NCBI GenBank assembly: GCA_963736175.1
Contig: CAVTNU010000002.1
Span: forward strand, 1-64,000
Source of the DNA: Rhodoblastus sp963736175
Lineage (GTDB): Bacteria > Pseudomonadota > Alphaproteobacteria > Rhizobiales > Beijerinckiaceae
Direction of reading: 5' to 3'
DNA: 64,000 nt
Shown here one piece after another: positions 63,226 through 64,000 of this stretch (within the stretch, counting starts at the first letter, position 1; each line of letters begins with the position of its first letter). The position numbers and the translations under genes are program-made. The notes beneath the pieces are model-generated. The model had not been told where the DNA came from. It searched no databases and was given only the letters and a program-made list of their open reading frames with translations.

Positions 63226-64000
63226 TGGCGAGAATTTCCGCTTCGGTTTACACCTCGCACGTGCCGGCGATCGGCGTCGCCATCGATCAGGGTAAGACGC
63301 AGGAGGCCTACTGGAAGCCGGTGTTCGACGGCTATGAATTTTCCAAGAAATGGATGGCCGACAACAGGCCGGACGCGATCTTCCTGGTTTACAACGATCA
63401 CGCCACGGCCTTCAGCCTCGAGATGATCCCGACTTTCGCCATCGGAACGGCGGCGGAATTTCTTCCCGCCGACGAGGGGTGGGGACCGCGGCCTGTGCCG
63501 AAGGTGATCGGTCATCAGGATCTGGCCGCCCATATCGCCCAATCGGTGATCAGCCAGGATTTCGATCTGACCATCGTCAACAGGATGGACGTGGACCACG
63601 GGCTCACCGTACCGCTCAGCCTGATGTGCGGCCGACCGGCCGCCTGGCCGTGCCCGGTCATTCCCTTCGCCGTCAACGTCGTGCAATATCCCGCGCCTTC
63701 CGGCGCGCGCTGCTTTGCTCTCGGACAGGCGATCCGTCGCGCCGTTGAAAGCTACGACCAGCCCCTCAACGTGCAGATCTGGGGCACCGGCGGTATGAGC
63801 CATCAGCTGCAGGGGCCGCGCGCCGGCCTCATCAACGCCAAATGGGACAATGAATTTCTCGATCGTTTGATCGCCGATCCCAAGGCGCTATCGAGACTGC
63901 CTCACATCGACTACGTGCGCGAAGCGGGCAGCGAGGGCATCGAACTGGTGATGTGGCTGATCGCGCGTGGCGCCATGGCCGACGTCGCCGGAGGGCCGCC
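63225..64000 (+). CDS. ligB: Protocatechuate 4,5-dioxygenase beta subunit, cut by the window end
   Basis: The catalytic subunit opens the ring of protocatechuate between C4 and C5 using Fe(II). The visible 258 residues include the ligand histidines (TSHVP at residue 12; NDHATAF near 59), the catalytic histidine in GGMSHQLQGPRAG near 190, and the ligand glutamate in GSEGIELVMW. Relatives have about 280-300 residues, so only the end is missing. ATG 63225 shares a base with the ligA stop, and AAGGGAGG lies before it. Confidence 0.95.
   Translation, partial: MARISASVYTSHVPAIGVAIDQGKTQEAYWKPVFDGYEFSKKWMADNRPDAIFLVYNDHATAFSLEMIPTFAIGTAAEFLPADEGWGPRPVPKVIGHQDLAAHIAQSVISQDFDLTIVNRMDVDHGLTVPLSLMCGRPAAWPCPVIPFAVNVVQYPAPSGARCFALGQAIRRAVESYDQPLNVQIWGTGGMSHQLQGPRAGLINAKWDNEFLDRLIADPKALSRLPHIDYVREAGSEGIELVMWLIARGAMADVAGGP

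Overview
The window looks like chromosomal DNA of an alphaproteobacterium of the order Hyphomicrobiales (Rhizobiales). The evidence is high GC, families typical of that order (DUF4167 next to clpB, DUF2794, DUF2865, a DUF3426 protein beside ftsE), and crotonyl-CoA carboxylase/reductase paired with ethylmalonyl-CoA mutase. That pair belongs to the ethylmalonyl-CoA pathway for C2/C1 assimilation. A member of the Beijerinckiaceae or Methylocystaceae would fit, but I cannot fix the genus. I see no rRNA, tRNA, CRISPR array or prophage.

Layout: 1-1275 is an ISAs1-family insertion sequence with a duplicated right end; it truncates a small secreted-protein gene (1255-1641). 1817-9817 holds a BrkB-like membrane protein, the divergent ccr/ecm pair, an orphan LuxR-type response regulator, and an aldehyde dehydrogenase with its DUF779 partner. 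9990-17710 holds class II DAHP synthase, a DUF2865 protein, gltX, a divergent tetR/epimerase pair, a DUF2141 protein and an HpnI-like glycosyltransferase. 17892-18061 holds a 19-codon ORF with an extreme Shine-Dalgarno sequence followed by several hairpins and a strong terminator; I consider it the best candidate for something undescribed.

18088-29068 runs mainly on the minus strand: nadE, clpB, a DUF4167 protein, prmC, htpG and a Bax-inhibitor-1 protein, with a DUF2794 gene on plus. 29202-33880 is the classical tesA / ybbA-ybbP divergent arrangement followed by thpR. 33923-37813 is the hpt, DUF3426 (frameshifted), ftsE, ftsX and plsC neighbourhood. 37819-46441 contains two AMP-forming acyl-CoA ligases, a MAPEG protein, three TadE/TadG-like proteins, uppP and a small exported protein. 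46678-51732 contains gshB, mepA, an L,D-transpeptidase, a SemiSWEET, hrcA and a frameshifted LysR gene divergent from mmsA (51867-53366).

55587 to the window end is a protocatechuate 4,5-cleavage cluster on the plus strand: a LysR regulator, a DUF1932 dehydrogenase, a frameshifted 4-oxalomesaconate tautomerase, an aromatic-acid MFS transporter, then ligJ, ligK, ligI, ligA and ligB (cut by the window edge). Together these would convert the ring-cleavage product of protocatechuate to pyruvate and oxaloacetate; the CHMS dehydrogenase (ligC) is not seen in the window. Several genes carry single-base shifts in homopolymer runs, so either recent decay or base-calling error must be considered. Dispersed palindromic elements containing GAGC/GCTC ends sit at 3' ends of several genes.
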